Origin: a bacterium HR19
Lineage (GTDB): Bacteria; Calescibacteriota; Calescibacteriia; Calescibacteriales; Calescibacteriaceae
Length of the DNA stretch: 32,511 bases
Direction of reading: 5' to 3'
Assembly: GCA_002898315.1 (NCBI GenBank)
Contig: BEHV01000017.1
Location: 1 to 32,511 of the forward strand
The translations under genes and the position numbers were made by a program. Positions 1 through 8,210 of this stretch are shown in pieces. Numbering within the stretch: position 1 is the first letter of the stretch; the number at the start of each line of letters is the position of its first letter. The notes beneath the pieces are model-generated. The model was given only the letters and a program-made list of their open reading frames with translations. It did no database searches and had not been told where the DNA came from.

Positions 1-2
1 TC

Positions 3-2231
3 AGGAAGGGAACGAACTGGAAAGACCCGAATCAGTGGGCTGACCACAGGTTGCCAGGGTGTGGATACCTCGGTCCCACAGTTCATCCCGCTCCTGCTAT
101 GCTCGCCGGACCCGCAACTTTCGGTCAGCTTCCCCACGCCGGCTCGCGAGATAGCCTATCTGTTTTATCTTGTGAAAGCAGTGCAACTTTTGTCGGAATA
201 TCTCTCTTTCAAAATGTGTTCACATATTTGGTTTCAGATGTTGCTTCGTCTGGTATAATGTGCCTTGCCATATCAAAACAGGGAGAGGGAGTTGGTGGCT
301 CTCTACCGCTACCTATTTACACCGTCGGACAGTTCAAACTTATGATGCCAGACCTATATAACTTCCTTGAATCTGAGTTCGGCTCAGCTGTTACAGATAT
401 TCCTTTGATTTTCGTTTTCAAACCGAAACTTTATCCTGCATATCCAGGGTTTCCTCAAACACCTCAGGCATCTCTTGTAGATGATTCAGGCGCTTGGGAC
501 CCGCTTCCCATAACCGGAGATGTTCTTCTCACCCTTCCAAATAACGATTTCGAAATATGGGTTGATGTAGATAATAAAATTGAGCAGTGGGGAGGAGGTC
601 CAGGAGAGGTTGCCGGAACTTGCTCATATGGAACAACTCCCCTGTCCGGCGGATGGTGTTCCGCTTTCCCAACTGGTACTACTCCTCCTGCTCGGGGAAC
701 AATAGATGTCGGTCCAATTGGAAACGCTTTTTACAATAACTTTCCAGATTGTGTTTCGTTTATTGATTGCGATACAACTATTGGCGACCCAGTAGATAGA
801 CCTCAGGAAAGGAGGTTTATAGTGCAGTTTAATGTGGGAGTTACGCTTGGGCTTGACCTCAACTTTTTCGGGTGCGGAAGGGGCTCGGGAAAGGTTTTCG
901 GAAATTTACCCGCATGGGGTTTTTCTACAACCTGGTATAACCCGTGGAACCCTGCAACCGCTGGGAACTGCACAACTGTGAGCCATTTGAGAAGATTGGA
1001 CTTGACGCTTGGAATTCTATCGCGTGTTGGAGCTGTAAGTGTTTATAACGATGCCACGGTCGTAAGGTCATATTACCCATTTTCAGGTGGTACATTTGCG
1101 GGATTTATTGCAGATGCCATAGCGGTTATTTTATCTGGCGCTCTTGCGATAGATGCTCAACTCGGTTACACTCTTTCTGCAATTCTTGACCCAGATGATA
1201 ACCTGTACTCCGCTACACCTGCAAACAACAATGTTGTGAGAATAGGAGGACATACGAAAGGTGCGACCGCTGACTTTCTAACTCACACATACATAAGACG
1301 AGATGATGTGGGGAACTCAGATCCTGACCTTTCTCTTTATCCTACTCAATTTTTGACAATTGCGATAGACCTGCAGGGAGATATTCATCCTAACTTTATA
1401 TATAATCTTTTGAGTCAGGTTTTGAGCGGGCGGACAAAACTTTTTGCTCCACCGCTTGCGGGCGGAATTATGGAAAACCAAGACGGAAAACTCCAACCCT
1501 TAATTCAGCTCGCAAATCAAGTTAAAAACGGCAAAGAATACTTTATAAGTTTCAAAGAGATAAAGGACTTTGTGAAGAAGATAGAGAGTGGGGGATATGT
1601 TGAGCCGAAGAATAATAATTCAGCTCGTGGAATAGATGACTTCCCACCTGAGACAGTAGTTGAAAGCATATCCGCTCACTCTTCAAGAACAATTATAAAA
1701 CTCTCGTGCGTTGATGACTACACAAAACCCGAGAACTGCTGGTACTCGTGGAGATGGAAAGGGAAGATGTGGTTCAACTGGATACCATCATCAGAGATAG
1801 AGATAAAAGGACTTCCAGATGGAGTGTATGAGATAGAGGTGAGAGCACTTGATGAGAGAGCATTGCCAGACATAACACCAATAACAGTAAGATTCACAGT
1901 AGATGATACACCGCCATCGGTATTTTTGCCGAAAAAGAGCTATTATAAGAGAGGGGGGGTGATGGAATTGAAGGTGTGGGATTACATAACAAGTCCAAAA
2001 GACATACAGGTTTCATATAAGATAGAAGGAGGGGAGTGGAGTGCGTGGTCGTATGTGGACTATGTAGAGAACGGACTTGGGGTGAAGATGATAAGGGTGC
2101 CGTATGAAGTGGGAACATATAGAATTTATGTGAGGGCGAAGGACGAGAGAGGAAATGTAGAGGAGAAAGAATTTTTCGTTGATGTAGGGAAACCATCTGG
2201 TGGAATCCTCTCCTGCTCTACTGGATTGTGA
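3..2231 (+). CDS. Large surface/secreted protein with C-terminal Ig-like repeats (5' partial)
   Basis: The frame is open from the first complete codon at base 3, so the gene begins outside the window and its N-terminus and any signal peptide are not visible. About 742 codons are present. The first two thirds are glycine-, proline- and aromatic-rich with scattered cysteines and no family I recognise. The last ~190 residues hold two similar beta-sandwich modules of the Ig/fibronectin or Y_Y_Y type. Each has a W-x(2-5)-W core (WFNW, WSAW) and a strand of the form Y-x-I-x-V-R-A-x-D-E-R. Such modules are usual in secreted or surface-anchored proteins. The protein ends in a short GG-x-x-SCSTG-x tail without a transmembrane helix. 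A run of seven G lies inside the second module (1953-1959). A role at the cell surface is inferred; no enzymatic motif was seen. Confidence 0.7.
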   Translation, partial: RKGTNWKDPNQWADHRLPGCGYLGPTVHPAPAMLAGPATFGQLPHAGSRDSLSVLSCESSATFVGISLFQNVFTYLVSDVASSGIMCLAISKQGEGVGGSLPLPIYTVGQFKLMMPDLYNFLESEFGSAVTDIPLIFVFKPKLYPAYPGFPQTPQASLVDDSGAWDPLPITGDVLLTLPNNDFEIWVDVDNKIEQWGGGPGEVAGTCSYGTTPLSGGWCSAFPTGTTPPARGTIDVGPIGNAFYNNFPDCVSFIDCDTTIGDPVDRPQERRFIVQFNVGVTLGLDLNFFGCGRGSGKVFGNLPAWGFSTTWYNPWNPATAGNCTTVSHLRRLDLTLGILSRVGAVSVYNDATVVRSYYPFSGGTFAGFIADAIAVILSGALAIDAQLGYTLSAILDPDDNLYSATPANNNVVRIGGHTKGATADFLTHTYIRRDDVGNSDPDLSLYPTQFLTIAIDLQGDIHPNFIYNLLSQVLSGRTKLFAPPLAGGIMENQDGKLQPLIQLANQVKNGKEYFISFKEIKDFVKKIESGGYVEPKNNNSARGIDDFPPETVVESISAHSSRTIIKLSCVDDYTKPENCWYSWRWKGKMWFNWIPSSEIEIKGLPDGVYEIEVRALDERALPDITPITVRFTVDDTPPSVFLPKKSYYKRGGVMELKVWDYITSPKDIQVSYKIEGGEWSAWSYVDYVENGLGVKMIRVPYEVGTYRIYVRAKDERGNVEEKEFFVDVGKPSGGILSCSTGL

Positions 2232-2323
2232 AAGTAATCCCAGTTTTGAAAAATCAAAAAATAGCAAAATTTGTTCTTTTTTTCTTTTTGAGTTCATAAA
2301 TTAATGTGAAGGAAAAACAGTTT

Positions 2324-2332
2324 GAGGAGGTG
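2324..2332 (+). promoter_or_regulatory. Strong Shine-Dalgarno sequence of ctpA
   Basis: GAGGAGGTG lies 8 nt before the ATG at 2341. It is one of the few strong ribosome binding sites in the window; most neighbouring gene starts have none. It fixes the start of ctpA. Confidence 0.75.
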
Positions 2333-2340
2333 AAGAAGAG

Positions 2341-3591
2341 ATGAAAGACAGTTTTAATTTGAAGCCGTTTTTGGTTCCGCTACTCCTTTCGCTTGTGTTA
2401 GGAACAATATTTATTCGCCATCAGGCAAAAGCAAAGAATGAAAAAAACACCCAGAATCAGTCAGATATTTATCAGAAAATAAACCTTCTCACCGAGGTCA
2501 TAAAAAAGGTATCAGATAACTATGTTGAAGAGGTATCTGATGAAGAACTTATGATGAGGGCTATAAAGTGGATGGTTCATTCTCTTGACCCTTTCTCTGC
2601 TTATATGTCTCCACGGGAGCTGAAAGAGATGGAGGTTGAAACAAGAGGTCAGTTCGGTGGACTTGGTATAGAGATAACCAAAAAAGATTACTACATACTC
2701 GTTATAGCTCCGATAGAAGATACTCCTGCGTGGAGAGCTGGAATATTGCCGGGAGACAGAATAATAAAAATAAACGGAGAGCCGACAGGAGATATGACCC
2801 TGCCGGAAGCGGTCCAGAAACTCCGCGGTCCAAAAGGAACCCGTGTTGTGATAACAATTGAAAGAGAAGGATGGGAAGAACCAAAGGATTTTGAACTGAT
2901 AAGAGACATAATCAAGGTCAAAAGCGTCAGAAGCAAGGTTATAGATGGTGATGTTTTATATGTTCGGCTGAGCTCGTTTCAGGAGAACTCGTCAGAGGAG
3001 CTCAAAAATGCATTTTCAAAAAGTGGTCTATATGAAGGTAAAATAAAAGGCGTGATTTTTGATTTGAGGAATAATCCCGGTGGTTTGCTTTCCGAAGCAC
3101 TGAAAATAGGAGATATATTTTTGAGCGATGGAGTTATAGTCAGCACAAAAGGCAGGAGGTCTTCTCAGAGCTATAAAGCACATAAAGATAGCTTTGATTT
3201 TCCATCGGGTGTATCTCTTGTTGTTCTTGTGAATCAGGGTTCTGCGTCTGCGTCAGAAATAGTTGCGGGAGCGATAAAGGATACGAGAAAAGGTATTATT
3301 GTTGGGACGAGAACATTTGGCAAAGCATCTGTTCAGACAATTATTCCTCTTTCAGACGGTGGAGCTTTGCGCCTTACCACCGCTCACTACTACACGCCGT
3401 CTGGAACAAACATAGAGGAAAAGGGAATAGAGCCAGATATTGCTTTCAAGCCAACACGAGTTCAGCCAATTTCAGAACTTTCTCCACAGGAGCTTATTCA
3501 GAGGAGAGATAATCCGGAGTTAGACGAAGCGGTTCAGTTCGCCCTCAAACTCATAAAACCTGTTCCCGTCCAGAAAGCGAAAGAGAACTGA
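2341..3591 (+). CDS. ctpA: Carboxy-terminal processing protease (S41 family, PDZ domain)
   Basis: This is a serine protease of the CtpA/Prc family that trims or degrades proteins in the periplasm. The 416 residues show an uncleaved N-terminal signal anchor (about residues 10-25), a short helical region, a PDZ domain (about 100-180, with the GLGIE and AGILPGDRI motifs) and the S41 catalytic domain. The RNNPGG loop is present. Spacing marks the catalytic residues as S303 (in GSASASE), K328 (FGKAS) and Q332, the same 25- and 29-residue offsets known for this Ser-Lys-Gln family. Length is normal for bacterial CtpA. The ATG is set by a strong Shine-Dalgarno sequence. proC follows after 4 nt, so the two are probably co-transcribed although their functions are unrelated. 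Its natural substrates cannot be read from the sequence. Confidence 0.95.
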   Translation: MKDSFNLKPFLVPLLLSLVLGTIFIRHQAKAKNEKNTQNQSDIYQKINLLTEVIKKVSDNYVEEVSDEELMMRAIKWMVHSLDPFSAYMSPRELKEMEVETRGQFGGLGIEITKKDYYILVIAPIEDTPAWRAGILPGDRIIKINGEPTGDMTLPEAVQKLRGPKGTRVVITIEREGWEEPKDFELIRDIIKVKSVRSKVIDGDVLYVRLSSFQENSSEELKNAFSKSGLYEGKIKGVIFDLRNNPGGLLSEALKIGDIFLSDGVIVSTKGRRSSQSYKAHKDSFDFPSGVSLVVLVNQGSASASEIVAGAIKDTRKGIIVGTRTFGKASVQTIIPLSDGGALRLTTAHYYTPSGTNIEEKGIEPDIAFKPTRVQPISELSPQELIQRRDNPELDEAVQFALKLIKPVPVQKAKEN

Positions 3592-3595
3592 TTTT

Positions 3596-4360
3596 ATGAA
3601 AGATGATTTTAAGATAGGGATAGTAGGAGTTGGGAAGATGGGTTCTGCTCTTGCGAGAGCGCTCTCAAAAGATTTCCCGCTCCTCCTTTATGACAAATTC
3701 AAAATCCCAGATGACCTCAGGGGCTTTCAGGTAGGACTTGAAGAACTTGTATCTCAATCTCACATTGTTATAGTTGCTGTGAAGCCAAAAGATTTTTACG
3801 ATGTTGCGGGAGATATATCTCTTTACATAGGAGATAAGCTTTTTGTTTCCGTTTGCGCTGGTATAAGAGCTGATTTCATAAGGCGTTTTTTCAAAAGGTG
3901 GGCTCGTGTTATGCCATCTATAACCTGCGAGGTAGGAGAAGGAATTTTTGCGGTGTATTCGCACAGTGAAGATGACTCTCTACTTCTCAAAAAAATCTTT
4001 GAAAATTGCGGGAAGGTTTTCATTGTTGGCTCTGATGATGAGATAGATATTTTTACAGCGACTTCTGCTTCTGCGGTGGGTTATTTCTCTCCTCTTTTTG
4101 AAGCGTTTGAAGATGCTCTTGTAAGATGCGGTCTCCAGAGAAGCACAGCCAGAGAGGTATCTGCACAGACATTTTTAGGAATAGCAAAGCTTATCATACA
4201 AGGAAAGACACCATCTCAAATAAAAGAAGAGGTGATGACCCCGGCTGGTATCACTGCCGAAGCATTTGTTGAAATCACAAAATCAAAGCAGTTTATCTTT
4301 TCCGCTGTTGAAAAGGCGCTCGCAAAAGCAAAAGAAATATCAGAAAAAATGAAAAAGTGA
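3596..4360 (+). CDS. proC: Pyrroline-5-carboxylate reductase
   Basis: This cytoplasmic enzyme catalyses the last step of proline synthesis: NAD(P)H-dependent reduction of 1-pyrroline-5-carboxylate. The N-terminal Rossmann fold opens with GIVGVGKMGSALA (about residues 8-20), and VAVKP follows at about 60. The C-terminal helical dimerisation domain carries the family signature near residue 220 (VMTPAGIT-x-E, usually V-x-SPGGTT). At 254 residues it is slightly shorter than the usual ~270. It starts 4 nt after the ctpA stop without its own clear ribosome binding site, so translational coupling is likely. Its stop codon directly abuts the stop codon of the convergent gene downstream. Confidence 0.93.
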   Translation: MKDDFKIGIVGVGKMGSALARALSKDFPLLLYDKFKIPDDLRGFQVGLEELVSQSHIVIVAVKPKDFYDVAGDISLYIGDKLFVSVCAGIRADFIRRFFKRWARVMPSITCEVGEGIFAVYSHSEDDSLLLKKIFENCGKVFIVGSDDEIDIFTATSASAVGYFSPLFEAFEDALVRCGLQRSTAREVSAQTFLGIAKLIIQGKTPSQIKEEVMTPAGITAEAFVEITKSKQFIFSAVEKALAKAKEISEKMKK

Positions 4361-5206
4361 TCAGAAAATAATCCCGATACTTATTAAAGTCAGATTGCCA
4401 AAATAGTATCCACCCCAAAGATATAATCTCGGAGAGACAAAACCTACTCCTAAAATTGGTTTTTGCGAATAAGATAAAGATACTCTGAACCACTTTAAAG
4501 CTTTTGCTGTCGCACCTGCTGATAAGTTCAACTTTTTAAGGTAAAAAACCTGTGAGAATATAAAAATATCTTCTGTGAAAATCGCAAGTCCAACTCCCCC
4601 CCTTGCCGGAATTTTTTCTTTGAGTGAGTTCGGGCTTGTGAGCGAGACCACCCCACCCGTAAATCCAACTTTTTCCATCTCATAACTTGCTACCCCTCCG
4701 ACACCGAAGAAAACATCTTTTTTCCCAAGTTCCTCTTCAAACTGATCGTTCCACTTGAATTTAATAAAAGTTCCCACCCCTGTTCTGATGTTCTGAATGT
4801 CAAACCCATAAGATAGGTCTGCTGAAATTATTTTTGCCGACTCACTCCCGCATAGCGTCCTTTCAAAAAAACACTTGAAACCTATTCCACCACTTAACCT
4901 CGTTGTTATGCTGTCTGTTGCCCTTAACTCCGCGATTTTATACTTACCAAACCCGAAAGAAAAATTCACATCATACTTTTTGATGAGTTCGAGAGATGCC
5001 GGGTTTGACTCCGAATGCGGATGAACTATTCCGGCTCCCTGATGCCTTATATCTGGAAAACCACCAAAAAATATAAGATACTTTATCTCTTCATCTCCGC
5101 TTTTATCATCTCCATAAGCTACACGCTTGGGGAAAAAATTAGAGAAAATAAAGATTGAAATCACTATTAGCTTTGCCGATTTTGAAATTGATTTTACAAA
5201 GTTCAT
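4361..5206 (-). CDS. Secreted beta-strand-rich protein, possible outer-membrane barrel
   Basis: I do not recognise a named family. The 281-residue protein has an N-terminal hydrophobic segment (about residues 12-28) that looks like a signal peptide, ending near VAYG. Many alternating hydrophobic/glycine/aromatic strands follow (GFGKYKI, SYGFDI, GVGTFIKFKW, FFGVGGV, YLWGGYYFGN). The protein ends in phenylalanine, as many outer-membrane barrels do. A role in the outer membrane is inferred from this pattern only. TAAAAT lies 9 nt before the ATG with no Shine-Dalgarno sequence, which suggests a leaderless message. The coding strand has a run of seven G (plus strand C7 at 4596-4602) encoding the GGVG turn. 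It converges on proC with no intergenic base. Confidence 0.65.
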   Translation of the reverse strand: MNFVKSISKSAKLIVISIFIFSNFFPKRVAYGDDKSGDEEIKYLIFFGGFPDIRHQGAGIVHPHSESNPASLELIKKYDVNFSFGFGKYKIAELRATDSITTRLSGGIGFKCFFERTLCGSESAKIISADLSYGFDIQNIRTGVGTFIKFKWNDQFEEELGKKDVFFGVGGVASYEMEKVGFTGGVVSLTSPNSLKEKIPARGGVGLAIFTEDIFIFSQVFYLKKLNLSAGATAKALKWFRVSLSYSQKPILGVGFVSPRLYLWGGYYFGNLTLISIGIIF

Positions 5207-5215
5207 TCAAAATAC

Positions 5216-5221
5216 ATTTTA
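5216..5221 (-). promoter_or_regulatory. Putative -10 box of the secreted beta-rich protein
   Basis: TAAAAT (5 of 6 matches to TATAAT) ends 9 nt before the ATG at 5206, with no Shine-Dalgarno sequence between. Transcription starting 6-8 nt downstream would make the message leaderless. No clear -35 box was seen. Confidence 0.35.
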
Positions 5222-5274
5222 AAAAACAGATGAAATACAACAAAATTCTGTTTTAGGAAAATTTTGAAAATTTT

Positions 5275-5280
5275 CATAAT
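5275..5280 (+). promoter_or_regulatory. Putative -10 box of the SSAP-like gene
   Basis: CATAAT (5 of 6 matches) ends 11 nt before the ATG at 5292 in an AT-only stretch without a Shine-Dalgarno sequence. It lies in the 85-bp divergent region shared with the beta-rich secreted protein. Confidence 0.35.
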
Positions 5281-5291
5281 TTATATTTATT

Positions 5292-6137
5292 ATGGACGGC
5301 AAAGTATCTGATTTTATTTTCAGGTTTCAGGAGATAAAAAAGAGTGTTCTGAAACCCGAAGATGTTGAGATGAAAAATGGCAGGGAGCATATAAGATTTT
5401 CTGGCTGGCTTAAACTTAAAACCTCTCTTTCTCTTTCAAGCGAAATCAAGCTCTCAGAGAGATTAGAGACAGAAAAAGAGGGAAAAAAGGTTGTGATATG
5501 GAGATACATAATAAGGGTATCGTCTAAGGATGGTGTTTTCTCTGAGGCAGAAGGAGTGGCGGGAACTGACGAGTTTGATGGAAAAAGCGAAAATTTCATA
5601 TCATACACCGCTTATACAAGGGCGCTCGGGAGAGCGGTTTCGTTCTTCTTCGGACTTGAAGATGGTATAAAAGAAGATGCCGATGCGATCTCATACACAT
5701 CAGCTAAAAAACCTGAAAGAAAAGAAATATCAGATTTTCCGCAAGATGAAATAATTGAAAAGTGGCAGGAAAAAGAAAGAAAACTTGAAAGAGAAATAAG
5801 AGATTACTCCGATATCATACTCAAAAAAGAAGAAGAAAAAGGTCCTCATTTAGATGAAGAGCAAGTTTATGAAGAGAAATTTCAGCCGAAGCAGGAAACG
5901 GAGATTTTTGAAGGAACCCCTCAAGCTCAAAGAAAGCTCACACAGTTTGAACGGAGAGAGATTTTCTCACAGATAGGAGAGCTTCTCAATAAGCTCGGAT
6001 ATAAAACCCCAGAAGAAAAGAGAGATTATGTCTCAAAGATATTGAAAAGAGCTATAGCGAGGTCTTCTGAGATGCAAGATGAAGAGCTTCTTTTTGTTTA
6101 TGATTTTCTGAAAAAGGAAGTTGTGAGGAAAAGGTAG
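5292..6137 (+). CDS. Putative Rad52/ERF-like single-strand annealing protein
   Basis: The N-terminal ~125 residues resemble a group of archaeal and phage-associated proteins related to ERF/Rad52-type single-strand annealing proteins. The shared order is a G-W-L-x-L-x-x-x-L-x-L-S segment (about residues 38-50), beta strands with a V-x-x-W-R-Y-I-I-R-V core ending in D-G-V-F-x-E-A-x-G (about 67-90), and a helix with TAYTRALGRAVSFFFG (106-121). In those families the equivalent helix reads roughly E-x-R-A-x-x-R-A-L-R. A highly charged, probably disordered linker (about 125-215) leads to a helical C-terminal domain (about 217-281). A role in annealing or protecting single-stranded DNA is inferred from this likeness and not proven. 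The gene stands alone between divergent and convergent neighbours. It is not part of a visible prophage. The start has a -10-like box and no Shine-Dalgarno sequence. Confidence 0.5.
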   Translation: MDGKVSDFIFRFQEIKKSVLKPEDVEMKNGREHIRFSGWLKLKTSLSLSSEIKLSERLETEKEGKKVVIWRYIIRVSSKDGVFSEAEGVAGTDEFDGKSENFISYTAYTRALGRAVSFFFGLEDGIKEDADAISYTSAKKPERKEISDFPQDEIIEKWQEKERKLEREIRDYSDIILKKEEEKGPHLDEEQVYEEKFQPKQETEIFEGTPQAQRKLTQFERREIFSQIGELLNKLGYKTPEEKRDYVSKILKRAIARSSEMQDEELLFVYDFLKKEVVRKR

Positions 6138-6154
6138 TTTTTTGTTTTTTTGAG

Positions 6155-8203
6155 CTATCGTTCTGTTTTGCAGTAATCACCACATTTTTCAGCAAGTCCA
6201 GCAAAAATCTCTTCTGCTGGTGAACCCTTTTTGAAAAAAGCAGGAATCTTCCACAAAGGCGCCCGAACTTTGAAAAACCCGTGCCCCCTATAAACACTGC
6301 CATCGAAAATATCTACCCATTCCCCGTCAGGAAAGAAAACATTTCTTTCTCTTTTGCCTTTTTCAACGACGGGAGCGACAAGAATGTAATCCCCGAGCAT
6401 ATATTCAGTCTCAATACATTCCGGGTCATCTTGCAAAAAAATCTCATATTCTGGATACTGCAAGAGTATATGTCTTATTATGGGGAGCCCTTTTTCAACT
6501 GCTTTTTGATGGTATTCTTTCAGGTATTTTTTTAGTTTTTCATGAACTTCGGAGTAGAATTTGAAAAGAGCGAGAGTTTCATCATCTCTGTCAAATCGCC
6601 AGTTCTTATCGGGATTGGTTCCGTGGTGAGTTCGCATTACGGGAGAGAATGCTCCAAACTCGGTCCACCTTATGTATAGCTCTTTATCAGAAGGAGAGAT
6701 GAGAGATGTGTATCCGGCTATATCTGAACCGTAGAGAGATACACCCGCAAAAGATAGAGATATTCCTGCGACGACTGCTGACCTCAGTCCATCGTATTTT
6801 TCCCAAGATGTGTTCTGGTCTCCCGGCCAAACAACGGGAGATAATTCCTGAGTTCCTATGTATCCGCTCCTTGTGAAAAAGACAAAATCACCGTTAGGTC
6901 TCACTTCTTCCCAGAACTCTCTTTGAAGTTTTTGCCAGAGCAGGGGGTATTTGTTATGAGATTTTACGCCTGTTGAGTTGTCTGATAGTTTTGATTTTGC
7001 GGGGACCCACTCTCCGAAGTCAGCCATCCAGCCATCAAAATATTTTTCTGCTGAACGCATAACATTTTTCATCCACTTTATAGCAAACTCGTTTGTAAGG
7101 TCAAGTATTCCCGCTTTTACTCCACCTGCGGTTTGGCTCTCGGGGACCATAACTTTCACAATCTCTCCGTTTTCGTATTTTATGAGTGCGTTGTTTTTCA
7201 CGAGTTCATCCCATCCTTCGTCTCCTTCAAGAACAAAGCTGTTGAAGTATCCGAGGAATTTGAATCCCATGCTTTTTAGTTCTGCAACGAGTGTTTCAAA
7301 GTCAGGATAAAGCTCCCGCGAAGGTTTTGTTCCACCGCCTATTGTGTATATTCCGAGTGGCTCTATGTATTTTCCACCCCGCCAGTCCTCTGTCCATATA
7401 ACATCAGCTCTTATACCTTTTTCTCTTATGAGTTTTGCTGTTTTTCTCACTTTTTCACTTCCGCCTATCGCATCTATCCACGCTGAAAATACCCAGTCGG
7501 GAACGGGTTTGGGTCTTCCTGTTCTTTCGGTGTATATGCTCACTATTTCAAGCGGATGAGGAGCATAATATAGCTCCGCGGAAAACTCGCTGTCAAAAAG
7601 AATTATTCTCAATGTTTCTTTTTGCTCAGAGCAGAAATCAAAGAGAGAAGGAGAGAAGGAGTTGAGTAAAAACCCGTATTTTCTGTTTGACACAAAAAAC
7701 GGCAGAGGGAAGTAGGTTTTTATCTCTCCGTCAGGAAAAGGAGGGTTCTGGCCATCTCCGCCAAAATGCCCTTCTTCCACCCAGATAAATCTCTTTTTTC
7801 CGTTTGAAATTGAGCTATCAAACTGCATTCCCATTCCGAAGAACAGCTCTTTTCTATCGCATTCTATCTCTAACTCTACTGAGTTTTCCCCGTTTGTTTT
7901 TGTATTTATGAAGAGCTTTTGTCCGTCTGCTGAAAACTTCATTTTTTCTTTTATGCTCACCTCGTTTTTCTGTTTCAGGGTCCCGCTTTTTTTGAAGAAC
8001 CCACCGACGATGAAGTTCTCCTCTATTTTCAGGTCATAGTCAGAGAAGTAAACTTTCTTTATTCTGATGAGTTTTTTATCTTTGAAATATATTGAGCCAT
8101 CTTCTTTTATTGTGAAGTCGCCGACTTTTTCTCCTTTGATTTGGGTGCCACAAGAGATAAGAAAAAGAAAAATAACTGCATGAAAAATTTTCCCTGTCTT
8201 CAT
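6155..8203 (-). CDS. Extracytoplasmic GH31 alpha-glycosidase lipoprotein (YihQ-like subgroup)
   Basis: This is a retaining glycoside hydrolase of family 31 that cleaves terminal alpha-glycosides. With the ATG at 8203 the protein has 682 residues and begins with a lipoprotein signal ending in LFLISC (Cys18). The N-terminal beta-sandwich precedes the (beta/alpha)8 barrel. The nucleophile lies in WMADFGEW (D395) and the acid/base in WPGDQ (D462); RTHHG and DYILVAPV are further family landmarks. Its closest resemblance is to E. coli sulfoquinovosidase YihQ (WMADFGEY, GDQ, RTHEG), but the residues that bind the sulfonate in YihQ are not conserved (IGGSE for IQGGTE, TEDW for AQDW, no R/W pair after it), so the substrate is probably another alpha-glycoside. 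A GTG at 8236 is an alternative start. The ATG is preferred because it gives a compact signal peptide and follows a TAATAT box by 7 nt. Confidence 0.85.
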   Translation of the reverse strand: MKTGKIFHAVIFLFLISCGTQIKGEKVGDFTIKEDGSIYFKDKKLIRIKKVYFSDYDLKIEENFIVGGFFKKSGTLKQKNEVSIKEKMKFSADGQKLFINTKTNGENSVELEIECDRKELFFGMGMQFDSSISNGKKRFIWVEEGHFGGDGQNPPFPDGEIKTYFPLPFFVSNRKYGFLLNSFSPSLFDFCSEQKETLRIILFDSEFSAELYYAPHPLEIVSIYTERTGRPKPVPDWVFSAWIDAIGGSEKVRKTAKLIREKGIRADVIWTEDWRGGKYIEPLGIYTIGGGTKPSRELYPDFETLVAELKSMGFKFLGYFNSFVLEGDEGWDELVKNNALIKYENGEIVKVMVPESQTAGGVKAGILDLTNEFAIKWMKNVMRSAEKYFDGWMADFGEWVPAKSKLSDNSTGVKSHNKYPLLWQKLQREFWEEVRPNGDFVFFTRSGYIGTQELSPVVWPGDQNTSWEKYDGLRSAVVAGISLSFAGVSLYGSDIAGYTSLISPSDKELYIRWTEFGAFSPVMRTHHGTNPDKNWRFDRDDETLALFKFYSEVHEKLKKYLKEYHQKAVEKGLPIIRHILLQYPEYEIFLQDDPECIETEYMLGDYILVAPVVEKGKRERNVFFPDGEWVDIFDGSVYRGHGFFKVRAPLWKIPAFFKKGSPAEEIFAGLAEKCGDYCKTER

Positions 8204-8210
8204 TTTATTT

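Noticed and set aside
2190-2300. Frameshift that would give the first gene a hydrophobic C-terminal tail
   Set aside because: The +1 frame after GG encodes a mildly hydrophobic stretch, but it lacks a clear sorting motif and there is no sign of a sequence error. The in-frame end is accepted.
6155-8203. Annotation as sulfoquinovosidase (YihQ)
   Set aside because: The overall and catalytic motifs match, but the sulfonate-contact positions do not, and the protein is exported.
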